From: an uncultured Bacilli bacterium
Lineage (GTDB): Bacteria; Bacillota_I; Bacilli_A; RF39; UBA660
Direction of reading: 5' to 3'
NCBI GenBank assembly: GCA_934133015.1
Contig: CAKPAQ010000009.1
Coordinates: 1 to 15,837, forward strand
Length of the DNA: 15,837 nt
Every line of letters begins with the position of its first letter. The stretch's first letter is position 1. Of the stretch, positions 1 to 7,104 are shown in pieces. The notes under the pieces are model-generated. The model searched no databases. It worked only from the letters and a program-made list of their open reading frames with translations, and was not told the origin of the DNA. A program made the translations under genes and the position numbers.

Positions 1-1
1 T

Positions 2-349
2 CCTGAAAGTAATATTTTAACTCAGGCTGCACTTGAAACATTAGCTATTATTGCTTATAATGAACCTATAACTAGAATTGAGGTTGATGAGATAAGAGGC
101 GTTAGTAGTAGTCAGATGATTAGAAAATTAGTAGCTAAAGGATTTGTTAAGGAAGTAGGAAGAAGTGAAGGAATTGGTAGACCTATTCTTTATAAAACTA
201 CAAGTGAATTTTTAGATTATTTTGGATTATCTACTATTACTGATTTACCGAAGTTTGAAGATTTTGTATCTGATAATAATGAAACCACAGATTTATATCA
301 TTCTAAATATACAGAAGAAAATGATGTAGAAGTTCTTGAGGATGAATAA
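2..349 (+). CDS. scpB: Segregation and condensation protein B (3' part)
   Basis: The 5' end lies outside the window; the reading frame is open from base 2 and ends at TAA 347-349, giving about 115 C-terminal residues. ScpB is the winged-helix kleisin partner that, with ScpA and SMC, forms the bacterial condensin acting on the chromosome. What is visible is the second winged-helix domain: an ALETLAIIAYNEPITR segment, then EVDEIRGVSSS, then RKLVAKGFVKEVGR and GRPILYKTT, ending with FLDYFGL. These are conserved blocks in this order in ScpB proteins. The acidic tail after about residue 85 of the visible part is variable in the family. An internal ATG at 116 is not the start, because the conserved domain begins well upstream of it. 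The next gene follows after 23 nt on the same strand. Confidence 0.93.
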   Translation, partial: PESNILTQAALETLAIIAYNEPITRIEVDEIRGVSSSQMIRKLVAKGFVKEVGRSEGIGRPILYKTTSEFLDYFGLSTITDLPKFEDFVSDNNETTDLYHSKYTEENDVEVLEDE

Positions 350-372
350 TTATTATATTGGTGGAGGAAAAA

Positions 373-861
373 ATGAAAAAGAGTAAAAAAAATAAGAAAT
401 CAACTTTGACTTGCTTTTATATAGCTATGATTATGTCATATTTGTATCTATTTGGGGTTTTAATTTATAAGTATGTTTCTATACGTGATATTACTGATTG
501 TATTTTAGAAATTATCTTTATTGTTATTATATCTGTTTTAATTGGATTAAGTATTTTAGATTTTAAAGATAAAAAGAAGATATGTTTAAGATCTAAGATA
601 GTGAAAAAAGCTAAAAAATATAGAGTAAGAATCTATTTTGCAGAGGGTATTTTCTTTTCTATTTGTGCAACGGCATTATCTTTTGTACTTATTAATTTAA
701 ATATTTGGAGTATTAATTTTTACTCTTTAATCAGTAATAATGCGGTTTTAGCAATTTTTATATTCTTATTTGGTTTATTAATTGGATTCTTTATGTTAGG
801 ATTTATTGTTGATTATATATTTAGTGAATATGTAGTAAAAAATAGTAAAAGGTTAGTTTAA
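373..861 (+). CDS. Four-helix integral membrane protein, unknown function
   Basis: I do not recognise the family. The start is ATG 373, which has a GGAGG at 363-367 five bases upstream; an in-frame TTG at 358 lies before the ribosome binding site and is unlikely. The product is 162 aa. A lysine-rich N-terminus is followed by four hydrophobic segments, at about residues 12-35, 48-68, 89-112 and 123-148, with charged Lys/Arg-rich loops between the second and third. No catalytic motif, signal cleavage site or known domain is visible. It lies 23 nt after scpB and is probably co-transcribed with it. The last codons are inside the left arm of a terminator, so this gene closes the operon. Confidence 0.72.
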   Translation: MKKSKKNKKSTLTCFYIAMIMSYLYLFGVLIYKYVSIRDITDCILEIIFIVIISVLIGLSILDFKDKKKICLRSKIVKKAKKYRVRIYFAEGIFFSICATALSFVLINLNIWSINFYSLISNNAVLAIFIFLFGLLIGFFMLGFIVDYIFSEYVVKNSKRLV

Positions 862-887
862 TTAGCCTTTTACTATTTTGTTTTTTG
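841..887 (+). terminator. Intrinsic terminator overlapping the end of the membrane-protein gene
   Basis: A 15-bp stem pairs 841-855 with 863-877, with one G-U pair and a 7-nt loop that contains the TAA stop codon at 859-861. It is followed by a T-rich run at 874-886. The left arm encodes the C-terminal residues of the upstream gene. Confidence 0.88.
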
Positions 888-910
888 TGGTTGTAAATAT
901 AAACTTAGTA

Positions 911-939
911 TTTACTTATTTTGATTTTGTTGTTATAAT
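911..939 (+). promoter_or_regulatory. Promoter of tRNA-Leu
   Basis: A perfect TATAAT at 934-939 lies 8 nt before the tRNA 5' end. A TTTACT at 911-916 is a 4/6 match to the -35 consensus with a 17-nt spacer. Transcription would start almost exactly at the mature tRNA end. Confidence 0.6.
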
Positions 940-947
940 TTATACAT

Positions 948-1033
948 GCCCGAATGGTGGAATGGTAGACGCGGTGGACTCAAAATCCACTGGTAGCAAT
1001 ACCGTGTCGGTTCAAGTCCGACTTCGGGCACCA
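948..1033 (+). tRNA. tRNA-Leu (anticodon CAA)
   Basis: The acceptor arms GCCCGAA (948-954) and TTCGGGC (1023-1029) pair perfectly. They are followed by discriminator A and an encoded CCA at 1031-1033. The anticodon stem GTGGA/TCCAC encloses loop CTCAAAA, giving anticodon CAA, which reads UUG leucine codons. The long variable arm typical of tRNA-Leu is present, as is a T-arm with GGTTCAAGTCC. Total length is 86 nt including CCA. Confidence 0.97.
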
Positions 1034-1080
1034 TTAAGGAATTTGTCCATACTTTTATAGTTTTGGATTTAATATAGTGA

Positions 1081-1117
1081 AAATATCAATTTCTAAAGGA
1101 AGTTGGTATTTTTTTTG
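1081..1117 (+). terminator. Intrinsic terminator downstream of tRNA-Leu
   Basis: An 11-bp stem pairs 1083-1093 with 1099-1109, with two T-G pairs and a 5-nt loop. It runs into a T-tract at 1109-1116. It lies about 50 nt after the tRNA and would end its transcript. Confidence 0.75.
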
Positions 1118-1145
1118 TTGTTAATTAAAGAAAGGACAGGTTCAA

Positions 1146-1199
1146 ATGATTAATATTGTAAAGAAAGAGTTAGAGTTATTTATAAGACAATTAAATTAA
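1146..1199 (+). pseudogene. Short 17-codon frame, possible remnant of a second transposase start
   Basis: The frame reads MINIVKKELELFIRQLN and stop, and has a good ribosome binding site (AAAGGA at 1131-1136, 9 nt before ATG). Its upstream and start region resembles, in opposite orientation, that of the ISLre2-type remnant at 1523: both carry GAAAG, then CAGG, then AATG, then AATATTGTA in that order. It may therefore be the broken 5' end of another copy. It could equally be a chance frame. Confidence 0.25.
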
Positions 1200-1217
1200 T
1201 ATTTATATACCAACTTC

Positions 1218-1523
1218 TTATCTTAATGGTATAAAATAATCACCATTTTTTTTATCTATATAAGAAGTATAGTTAAATGTAATTATACCAATAGAGGTAA
1301 TTAATGTTCTTTGTCTTGTTTGTTTGATTTTATATTTCAGTTTTCTTTCATTATTCTTTTTAAATTGTTTATCAAAATAATTAAGAAATGTTTTATATAG
1401 TTTAGTAGTAAATAAATTGCCACATTCACGAATTTTACTTTCTAATGTGAGTTGATTTAAATTATTCGTTAAAGTTTTATTAAAATTGTTTGATATTTCA
1501 TTAAAAATTGATACAATATTCAT
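1218..1523 (-). pseudogene. ISLre2-family (UPF0236) transposase, N-terminal remnant
   Basis: This frame encodes about 101 aa, whereas transposases of this family are several hundred residues long. The helical N-terminus is followed by a stretch of KLKYKIKQTRQRT, then LITSIGIITFNY and YIDKKNGDYFIPL. This matches the layout of the UPF0236 N-terminal region, where a basic block is followed by a small beta-rich segment (typically like RTIKTLLGEIEFKRRYY, then D-K-x-x-G-x-Y). Translation stops at TAA 1220-1218 just after this block, and the catalytic part is absent in every frame downstream. It keeps its own ribosome binding site (AGCAGG) upstream of ATG 1523. I see no matching inverted repeats, so the element boundaries are undefined. 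It is a dead fragment of a mobile element. Confidence 0.75.
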
Positions 1524-1682
1524 TGGTAAAAGCCTGCTTTCTATTTATTTTAGTCAATTAAATTATAAAGCATTTTTTAGGTTTTTGCCTTTTTTATTAT
1601 AATTAAAGGAATCTGTCGCAAATCTCCACACTTTGGAAACACTATCACTAAAAAAGTTCGAGTTTTAATATGTATAATTTTA

Positions 1683-1691
1683 TGCTAAAAT
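1683..1691 (+). promoter_or_regulatory. Candidate extended -10 promoter for the HD-domain gene
   Basis: TGCTAAAAT matches the extended -10 pattern TGnTAnnnT. It ends about 6 nt before the AGGTGA ribosome binding site (1698-1703), so the leader would be very short. No convincing -35 element is visible. Confidence 0.4.
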
Positions 1692-1708
1692 AGTTCTAGG
1701 TGAATAGA

Positions 1709-2374
1709 ATGGTCTTATATAATAAAATCTTAGCAAATAAAAAATATCTAGCTACTGCTGATAAAATTAATAATATTAAGTTTATAAACAATGGTAAATG
1801 GGATTGGGAACATGGTTTAGGTCATTATAAAAGAGTTGCTCAATATGTGAAAAAAATTTTATCTCAATTAAATGCCGATGAAAGGACAATAGATTTAGGA
1901 ATGAGTGTTGCACTTTTACATGATATTGGCCTTATAAAAGGAACTAAAACTAATCATGCTTTAGAAAGTAGTAAAATCTTTACTGATTTTATCGATAAAG
2001 ATGATATTACGTTCGATGAAGAGGAAACTTTAAGACAAGCTATTATTGATCACTCTAATGGAAATAATATTCAGTCTTTAATAGGACTTGCTTTAGTATT
2101 GGCTGATAAATTAGATGTTACTTATCATCGTACTATAAACTCTAGTATTCAAGATGTAATTAATAAAGAGATCCAAAAAATTTTAAAAGTTGATATTATA
2201 ATTAATGAAAAAGAACTTATTGTAGAATATACAACTTCTAGTGACTTTGATATTAATATTTTAAATAATTGGCCTAAAGCGATAGTCATTCCTCAAAAAG
2301 TTGCTGACTATTTGAACAAAGAGTTTGTGTTTTTTATTAATAATAAAAAAATTGATATAACTGCATTTTTTTAA
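1709..2374 (+). CDS. HD-domain metal-dependent phosphohydrolase
   Basis: The start is ATG 1709, which has AGGTGA at 1698-1703 five bases upstream; an in-frame GTG at 1700 is inside that site. The 221-aa product has an HD-superfamily pattern: a histidine in WEHGLGHY (residues 33-40), the HD doublet in LLHDIG (H71, D72), H83, then DHSNG (H115) and LADKLD (D133). In this superfamily these residues bind one or two divalent metals and hydrolyse phosphate esters, often of nucleotides. The C-terminal 80 residues form a less recognisable alpha/beta region. No membrane segment or signal peptide is visible. The substrate cannot be told from sequence. A broken secreted-protein gene starts 23 nt downstream. 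Confidence 0.85.
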   Translation: MVLYNKILANKKYLATADKINNIKFINNGKWDWEHGLGHYKRVAQYVKKILSQLNADERTIDLGMSVALLHDIGLIKGTKTNHALESSKIFTDFIDKDDITFDEEETLRQAIIDHSNGNNIQSLIGLALVLADKLDVTYHRTINSSIQDVINKEIQKILKVDIIINEKELIVEYTTSSDFDINILNNWPKAIVIPQKVADYLNKEFVFFINNKKIDITAFF

Positions 2375-2397
2375 ATGATATAGGAGAAAATATAATT

Positions 2398-2869
2398 ATG
2401 AAGAGAAATATAAAAAATAAATTAAGTATATTAATTACAATATATAATATGTGGCGTTATATTTACAAATATTGGCGTATTTGCTGCAACTAAAATATTA
2501 GCTAAGGATATTTCTTTTATTTCAGCTCATGAAGACTTTAAAGCTACTAATGTAGAAGAAGCCTTAGATGAATTATATTCTCATAATAAATTGGAAGCAG
2601 AAGAAGTAATGCATATAACATCACAAGGACAGTCATATACTTTTCAAAATGATGGCTATGTTTTAGGTACTATTAAATCTGAGACTAATGCAAGTGCCAT
2701 AATATATTTTAATGAGCATGATGAAAATCAATTTGATGGTGGAGTTAGTATTGCCCCATATTCTAGTAGAGCTACATTTAATGTTAGATTATACGCACCT
2801 AAAGGAACAGTTCTATATACAAGAAAATCATTTGGTACTTATGATATTACATTATATGAATTTAAGTAA
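2398..2869 (+). pseudogene. Secreted or surface small protein, broken by a frameshift
   Basis: ATG 2398 has GGAG at 2383-2386 and opens a frame starting MKRNIKNKLSILIT. That frame runs into TAA at 2491-2493. From about 2435 the next frame continues with a hydrophobic stretch ICGVIFTNIGVFAATK, which completes a normal signal peptide (cleavage likely after VFA). It then runs through a segment ending NVEEALDELY to TAA 2867-2869. One single-base indel between about 2435 and 2452, in ACAATATATAATATG, would restore a protein of roughly 157 aa. The mature part looks like a short helical linker (about residues 35-60) followed by a small beta-rich domain of about 85 aa. The family is not recognised. 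The ABC exporter downstream is a possible but unproven partner. Confidence 0.68.
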
Positions 2870-2890
2870 ACGAGTAAATGCTCGTTTTAA
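2868..2890 (+). terminator. Intrinsic terminator after the broken secreted-protein gene
   Basis: AAACGAG (2868-2874) pairs with CTCGTTT (2881-2887) around a 6-nt loop and ends in a short T-run. It overlaps the stop codon and separates this unit from the ABC transporter gene. Confidence 0.72.
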
Positions 2891-2946
2891 TATTGTTTTG
2901 ATTATATAATATGAAGTATGATACAATTGATTAGGATGTGGTAATT

Positions 2947-4719
2947 TTGATAAAGGATAACGTAAGAATAATAAAAGATTTTTTTAAATTAGTTAAAGGT
3001 AGTAAGAAATGGGTATTTCTTTTATTTTTTGGGTCAATAATGGCTCATTTATTAAGTTTGTTAATACCAGTATTTACTTCAAATATTATTTATGAAGTTA
3101 CTAATGGTAACGCTGATGCAACTTATTTAAATATATATTTATTAGCTATTACTTATATATTATATAATTTATTTTGGTATTTAAATTATGTTTCATATTC
3201 TAATAACTTTAAATATAGTTACAAAGCTTTAAGAGAAAGAATAATTGATAAAATCTTTACTTATGATGCTGAATTTTCAGATAAAATATCTAAAGGAACA
3301 ATTTTAAATACAATTAATACAGATACTGGTAGTTTATCAGAAATGATTGATAACGTTTGTGAAATTATGGTAGTTTTTGTAAAAGTTGTAATAATGATTT
3401 TTGTATTTTTAAAAACTAATTTATTTATTGGAATATTGGTTTTATTATTAGAAGGTTTGTATATAAAAACTTTTGATTATTGTAATGTAAAAAGTACAAA
3501 GTATTTAAGAGGTCAACAGAAATATACAGATAACTTATCACAGATATTAAATGGTCTTACAGAAATAAAAGTATTTAATATTTATGATAAAATAAAAAGT
3601 AATTTTTACATAGTGGCAAATAAATGGTCTGAACAATATATGTTAAAAAGAAAATATGTAAATATTAGATCTAGTTTATTACCTTTTATTATACACTTTG
3701 GAAAAATAATTTTATATTTGATATTGGTTTATTTTGTTTTAAATGGTAAATATGAAGTTAATGTTTTAGTTCTATTAATTACTTATTTTGAAAACATTAT
3801 GACTAATACAAAAGATTTAATGGGATATTCTAGACAAATTAGGGAATGGTCAATTTCTATAACTAGGATTAATAATATTTTAAATTATTCAAGTAAACAA
3901 CAACTTACTTTTGGTTTAAATGAAGATGATTATATAAATGGTTTAGTTGAATTTAAAAATGTTAATTTTACTTATAAATCAAAAAACAGGGGAAATTTAG
4001 AAAATATAAGTTTTACCGCTGAACCTAATAAGATAACTGCTTTAGTTGGTCATAGTGGAAGTGGTAAGACAACTATTATTAATTTAATATTAAGAAAATA
4101 TAAAATAGATAGTGGAGAAATATTAATTGATGATGAAGATATATATAATTATTCTGATAAAGTATATTCAACAAATGTAGTTGGAGTTAATCAATCACCA
4201 TTTATCTTTAATATGAGTATAAGAAATAATTTAAGTTTAATAGATTCTAATGTTGATAATCAAATAGAAGCTTGTAAAAGAGTTGGGATTCATGATTATA
4301 TTATGAGTTTACCAAAAGGATATAATACTATATTAACAGAAAATGCTAGTAATTTTTCAGGTGGACAAAAACAATTATTGGCGATTGCTAGAACACTTTT
4401 ATCAAAAGCAGAAATTTTAATATTTGATGAAGTAACAAGTTCTTTAGATCCATTATTAGTTGAAAAAATTAAAAGTATTTTTGAAAACTTAAAATTAGAT
4501 CACACTATTATTATAATAACGCATAAAAAAGATGTTATGAAAATTGCTGATAAAATTGTTGTATTAAATAAAGGTAAAATAGTTGGGGTAGGTAGTCATA
4601 ATGAACTTATGAAAAATAATGAATATTATATTGATTTACAAACTAATAATTACTCTAGTTCTCATAAGAAAATGGAAGATAATATCATTATTAATGAAAG
4701 TATAATGGAACAAAAATAA
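2947..4719 (+). CDS. ABC exporter half-transporter (membrane and ATPase domains fused)
   Basis: The start is most likely TTG 2947, eight bases after AGGATG (2933-2938); GTG 2938 sits inside that site. The product is about 590 aa, normal for a fused exporter. Residues 1-300 are a six-helix type-1 exporter domain. The ATPase domain follows with Walker A GHSGSGKT (about 368-375), a Q-loop VNQSPF, signature FSGGQKQ (about 470), Walker B ILIFDE (D494, E495) and the switch histidine in ITHKKD (about H526). All catalytic residues are present. It should work as a homodimer moving a substrate out of the cell; no peptidase C39 or other substrate-specific domain is fused. It follows a broken secreted-protein gene and precedes a histidine phosphatase by 35 nt, so those two are likely co-transcribed. 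Substrate unknown. Confidence 0.92.
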   Translation: MIKDNVRIIKDFFKLVKGSKKWVFLLFFGSIMAHLLSLLIPVFTSNIIYEVTNGNADATYLNIYLLAITYILYNLFWYLNYVSYSNNFKYSYKALRERIIDKIFTYDAEFSDKISKGTILNTINTDTGSLSEMIDNVCEIMVVFVKVVIMIFVFLKTNLFIGILVLLLEGLYIKTFDYCNVKSTKYLRGQQKYTDNLSQILNGLTEIKVFNIYDKIKSNFYIVANKWSEQYMLKRKYVNIRSSLLPFIIHFGKIILYLILVYFVLNGKYEVNVLVLLITYFENIMTNTKDLMGYSRQIREWSISITRINNILNYSSKQQLTFGLNEDDYINGLVEFKNVNFTYKSKNRGNLENISFTAEPNKITALVGHSGSGKTTIINLILRKYKIDSGEILIDDEDIYNYSDKVYSTNVVGVNQSPFIFNMSIRNNLSLIDSNVDNQIEACKRVGIHDYIMSLPKGYNTILTENASNFSGGQKQLLAIARTLLSKAEILIFDEVTSSLDPLLVEKIKSIFENLKLDHTIIIITHKKDVMKIADKIVVLNKGKIVGVGSHNELMKNNEYYIDLQTNNYSSSHKKMEDNIIINESIMEQK

Positions 4720-4754
4720 TAATTTAATCAAGAATAAAGTTAGTAGGTGAAGTA

Positions 4755-5279
4755 ATGAAAATATATATAGTTAGACATGGTGAGGTACCTCATAATGTTT
4801 CAAAAATGTATAGTAATGAAAATGATGATTTGACTGATAATGGAATTATACAGGCATTAGAGTTAAGAAATAAAATTAAAGATATTAAGTTTGATATTGT
4901 TATTTCATCACCATTTTTAAGAACAATACATACTGAGAATATTCTAACATACTATGATGATAGTATTATTACTGATGATAGATTGAGTGAAAGAGATTGT
5001 GGTAGTTTGAATGGGTTACCTAATGATTATACTGATAGAGAAGAATATTGGAATTATTATACGAATATTCAATATGGAACAAGTGAGGATATTCAAACTT
5101 TCTTTAAGAGAGTATATAATTTTTTAGATGAACTTAAAACTAAAAATTATGAGAATGTTCTTATTGTGGCTCATTCTGGAGTATCGAAAGCATTTAGTGG
5201 TTATTTTGAAGGTATTGGTGATGGTAAATTTTTAAATAGGGGACTTAAAAATTGTGAAATTAAACTCTATGAAATGTAA
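4755..5279 (+). CDS. Histidine phosphatase (phosphoglycerate mutase-like)
   Basis: The product is 174 aa, short but complete for the branch-1 histidine phosphatase superfamily. The nucleophile motif RHG is at residues 7-9 (IYIVRHGE). The second arginine is in SSPFLRT (R56), the acid is in LSERDCG (E79), and the second histidine is in IVAHSGVSK (H140). This is the full catalytic set for phosphohistidine chemistry. Members act on phosphosugars, nucleotides or cofactor phosphates, and the motifs do not separate these. The ribosome binding site AGGTGA (4745-4750) fits ATG 4755. The gene ends in a strong bidirectional terminator and is the last gene of the ABC transporter unit. Confidence 0.9.
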   Translation: MKIYIVRHGEVPHNVSKMYSNENDDLTDNGIIQALELRNKIKDIKFDIVISSPFLRTIHTENILTYYDDSIITDDRLSERDCGSLNGLPNDYTDREEYWNYYTNIQYGTSEDIQTFFKRVYNFLDELKTKNYENVLIVAHSGVSKAFSGYFEGIGDGKFLNRGLKNCEIKLYEM

Positions 5280-5306
5280 AAAGGATTGCTTAGTACAATC
5301 CTTTTT
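5278..5306. terminator. Bidirectional intrinsic terminator between convergent genes
   Basis: A perfect 11-bp stem pairs AAAAAGGATTG (5278-5288) with CAATCCTTTTT (5296-5306) around a 7-nt loop. A-runs and T-runs on either side make it work in both directions. It serves the histidine phosphatase on the plus strand and the CorA-like gene on the minus strand. Confidence 0.92.
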
Positions 5307-5309
5307 GTT

Positions 5310-6491
5310 TTAATCTATATTTTTATCATATTCTATATCATTTACTTCGTATTTACGTTTTCTTGCGATATATCCCATAAGTTTATTAGCTCCCCAACCA
5401 ATTATAGCTAAAGCAAAGAAGTAGATAAAGCCAAATAGACTAAATGATGGGGCTGATTCTGTAAATAGACCGATTAATGATGCACCTACACCCATTGATG
5501 TAACAATAGTTAAACTATTAATAGATTTGTTAGTAACATCACCTTGTAAGTCATTAAATAATTTTTGTGCTGAACTAACATAGTTTTTAGTCATTGCCCA
5601 TAAGTACTTAATGTAGTCAAGAGTATCTTTTAAAGTTTCATATCTGTATCCAGATATAGCTAGGAATTCAGCTAACTCTTTATCGTTTTTAGCTATTTTT
5701 TCTCTAGTTGGTAAGTATGTACTCATTTGATTAATTCTACCATCAATAAGGTTAATAGTTTTAGCATATCCTTCAAGTTTACTATTAAATTTTACAATAT
5801 CTGCACCCTTGACATTTACTTGTTCTTTAACATTGTCAATTTTTTCCCAAATTATACGATGTAGGTTTAAATATCTATGAAGTTGTCCTTTAAACTCACG
5901 AATAAAGATTTGTTCTTCAATGTATCTTTCAATATTATCTATAGATTTATTTTTATTATTTATAAAGTAATATTTATCACCTCTAACTACATCATAGTTA
6001 GTATTTTGAAATTCAAAATATTTTTGTTTTTCAGTTCTAGCTAGTAGTTCATTCATATCATCTTTAGTTGCCTTATCACAGATTATAAAATACGGATATA
6101 CTGTTTCAATATTAGCTAATTCTTTAGGAACAGGTGCTCCTAAACTAAATAAATAACTAAATGCTGGTGATAATCTATTTTCATAATAATCTTTAACATT
6201 TTCGATATCAGCAAATAGAGTATCTTCACTTACTTTTTGATTATTAAGCACAATTAATCCATCTTCAAATATTTTTACTTTAATGTTTAGAGCAGTAGTG
6301 AATTCGATAAATTCTTCACCAGCTACTCCATAATCAATTTTTCCAATTTCTAGTTTTTTACGATATTCATTTAATTTTCTTTTGTCTAAGTTTAATTTAG
6401 TTTTACTTTCTCTTAAAAAATCGTAGATTTCAGATAACTGTAACATAGTTCTTTGAAACCATCCACCTATATATACATTACTTATTTTCAT
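5310..6491 (-). CDS. Membrane protein with CorA-like C-terminal architecture
   Basis: The 393-aa product starts at ATG 6491 with AGGAGA five to ten bases upstream, overlapping the stop codon of the GNAT gene, which suggests translational coupling. Residues 1-320 look cytoplasmic and mainly helical, with long coiled segments such as HRYLNLHRIIWEKI and GYAKTINLIDGRINQM. The C-terminus has two membrane segments, about 326-342 and 351-371, then a basic tail ARKRKYE. A long helix leading into NKSINSLTIVTSMGVGASLIGLF resembles the stalk helix and first membrane helix of CorA-type Mg2+ channels. However, the GMN selectivity motif that should follow is replaced by FTESAP. It may be a divergent CorA-fold protein with another role; I do not assign a transport function. 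Confidence 0.6.
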   Translation of the reverse strand: MKISNVYIGGWFQRTMLQLSEIYDFLRESKTKLNLDKRKLNEYRKKLEIGKIDYGVAGEEFIEFTTALNIKVKIFEDGLIVLNNQKVSEDTLFADIENVKDYYENRLSPAFSYLFSLGAPVPKELANIETVYPYFIICDKATKDDMNELLARTEKQKYFEFQNTNYDVVRGDKYYFINNKNKSIDNIERYIEEQIFIREFKGQLHRYLNLHRIIWEKIDNVKEQVNVKGADIVKFNSKLEGYAKTINLIDGRINQMSTYLPTREKIAKNDKELAEFLAISGYRYETLKDTLDYIKYLWAMTKNYVSSAQKLFNDLQGDVTNKSINSLTIVTSMGVGASLIGLFTESAPSFSLFGFIYFFALAIIGWGANKLMGYIARKRKYEVNDIEYDKNID

Positions 6492-6501
6492 ATATTTTCT
6501 C

Positions 6502-6942
6502 CTATTTTATTTCTTTTGAAAAGAATTTTGCATCATTTATAACGAATCCATAGTTTAAGTAACAAGCATGTGCAGCTTGTCTAAAATTGTTAGACCATAA
6601 TTCCATAGTAACACAATCATGTTCTTTTGAAATTCTTTCACATTCAACTAACATTTTAGTAGCTATATTATGTCTACGATATTCTGGTTTTACACAAACG
6701 TGATTTAAAATAGAATATGTTCGCATTTTACCATATATTGTTTGAATAACAGTTATTTTACTATGGGCTATAATTTTTCCATCCATTATCCCAACAATAT
6801 AAATTTGATTTTTGTCATTCATTGTTTCTTCAAATATTTTTTTGGCATATTCAACATCTGTATTTTCATTGAATGATTCATTACATAGTTTTATAATGTC
6901 GTTGACGTCATCTAATGTAGCTTGTCTAAATAATAATTCCAT
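6502..6942 (-). CDS. GNAT-family N-acetyltransferase
   Basis: The 146-aa product is a single GNAT domain, the fold that transfers an acetyl group from acetyl-CoA to an amine. It begins FRQATLDDVNDIIKLCNESF, the usual first strand and helix. The acetyl-CoA binding motif A is VCVKPEYRRHNIATKML (82-98). The pyrophosphate-binding pattern R-x-x-G-x-G/A reads R-R-H-N-I-A, so the usual glycine is Asn. The C-terminal part has LWSNNFRQAAHACYLNYGFV, a typical motif B ending in Y-x-x-x-GF. The start ATG 6942 has a strong GGAGG upstream. It is the first gene of a two-gene minus-strand unit with the CorA-like protein. The substrate is unknown. Confidence 0.88.
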   Translation of the reverse strand: MELLFRQATLDDVNDIIKLCNESFNENTDVEYAKKIFEETMNDKNQIYIVGIMDGKIIAHSKITVIQTIYGKMRTYSILNHVCVKPEYRRHNIATKMLVECERISKEHDCVTMELWSNNFRQAAHACYLNYGFVINDAKFFSKEIK

Positions 6943-7054
6943 GTTTACCTCCTATATTATCTAATTTGATTATACATAAGATTGTTAATTATATCGACAA
7001 TTTACATAATTTTTAAAGAAAATTTACACTTTTTATTTACATTTTAACTGATAT

Positions 7055-7101
7055 ATAACCATATTGTTTCTTTAAATGTGCATAAAATACAATATGGTGA
7101 T
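7055..7101 (+). promoter_or_regulatory. Inverted repeat covering the ribosome binding site of the adhesin gene
   Basis: ATAACCATATTGT (7055-7067) is matched by ACAATATGGTGAT (7089-7101), with one mismatch in 13 pairs and a 21-nt loop. The right arm contains the GGTGAT ribosome binding site four bases before ATG 7105. In RNA the stem would hide that site. As DNA it could instead be an operator. Confidence 0.5.
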
Positions 7102-7104
7102 TAT

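Noticed and set aside
878..1060. 60-codon frame across the tRNA
   Set aside because: It overlaps the tRNA-Leu gene entirely and has no ribosome binding site.
1621..1660. Terminal inverted repeat of the transposase element
   Set aside because: The block GCAAATCTCCACACTTTGG looks more GC-rich and element-like than its surroundings, but I found no matching inverted copy on the other side of the remnant.
2712..2909. 65-codon frame over the broken secreted-protein gene
   Set aside because: Out-of-frame shadow with no ribosome binding site and no recognisable pattern.
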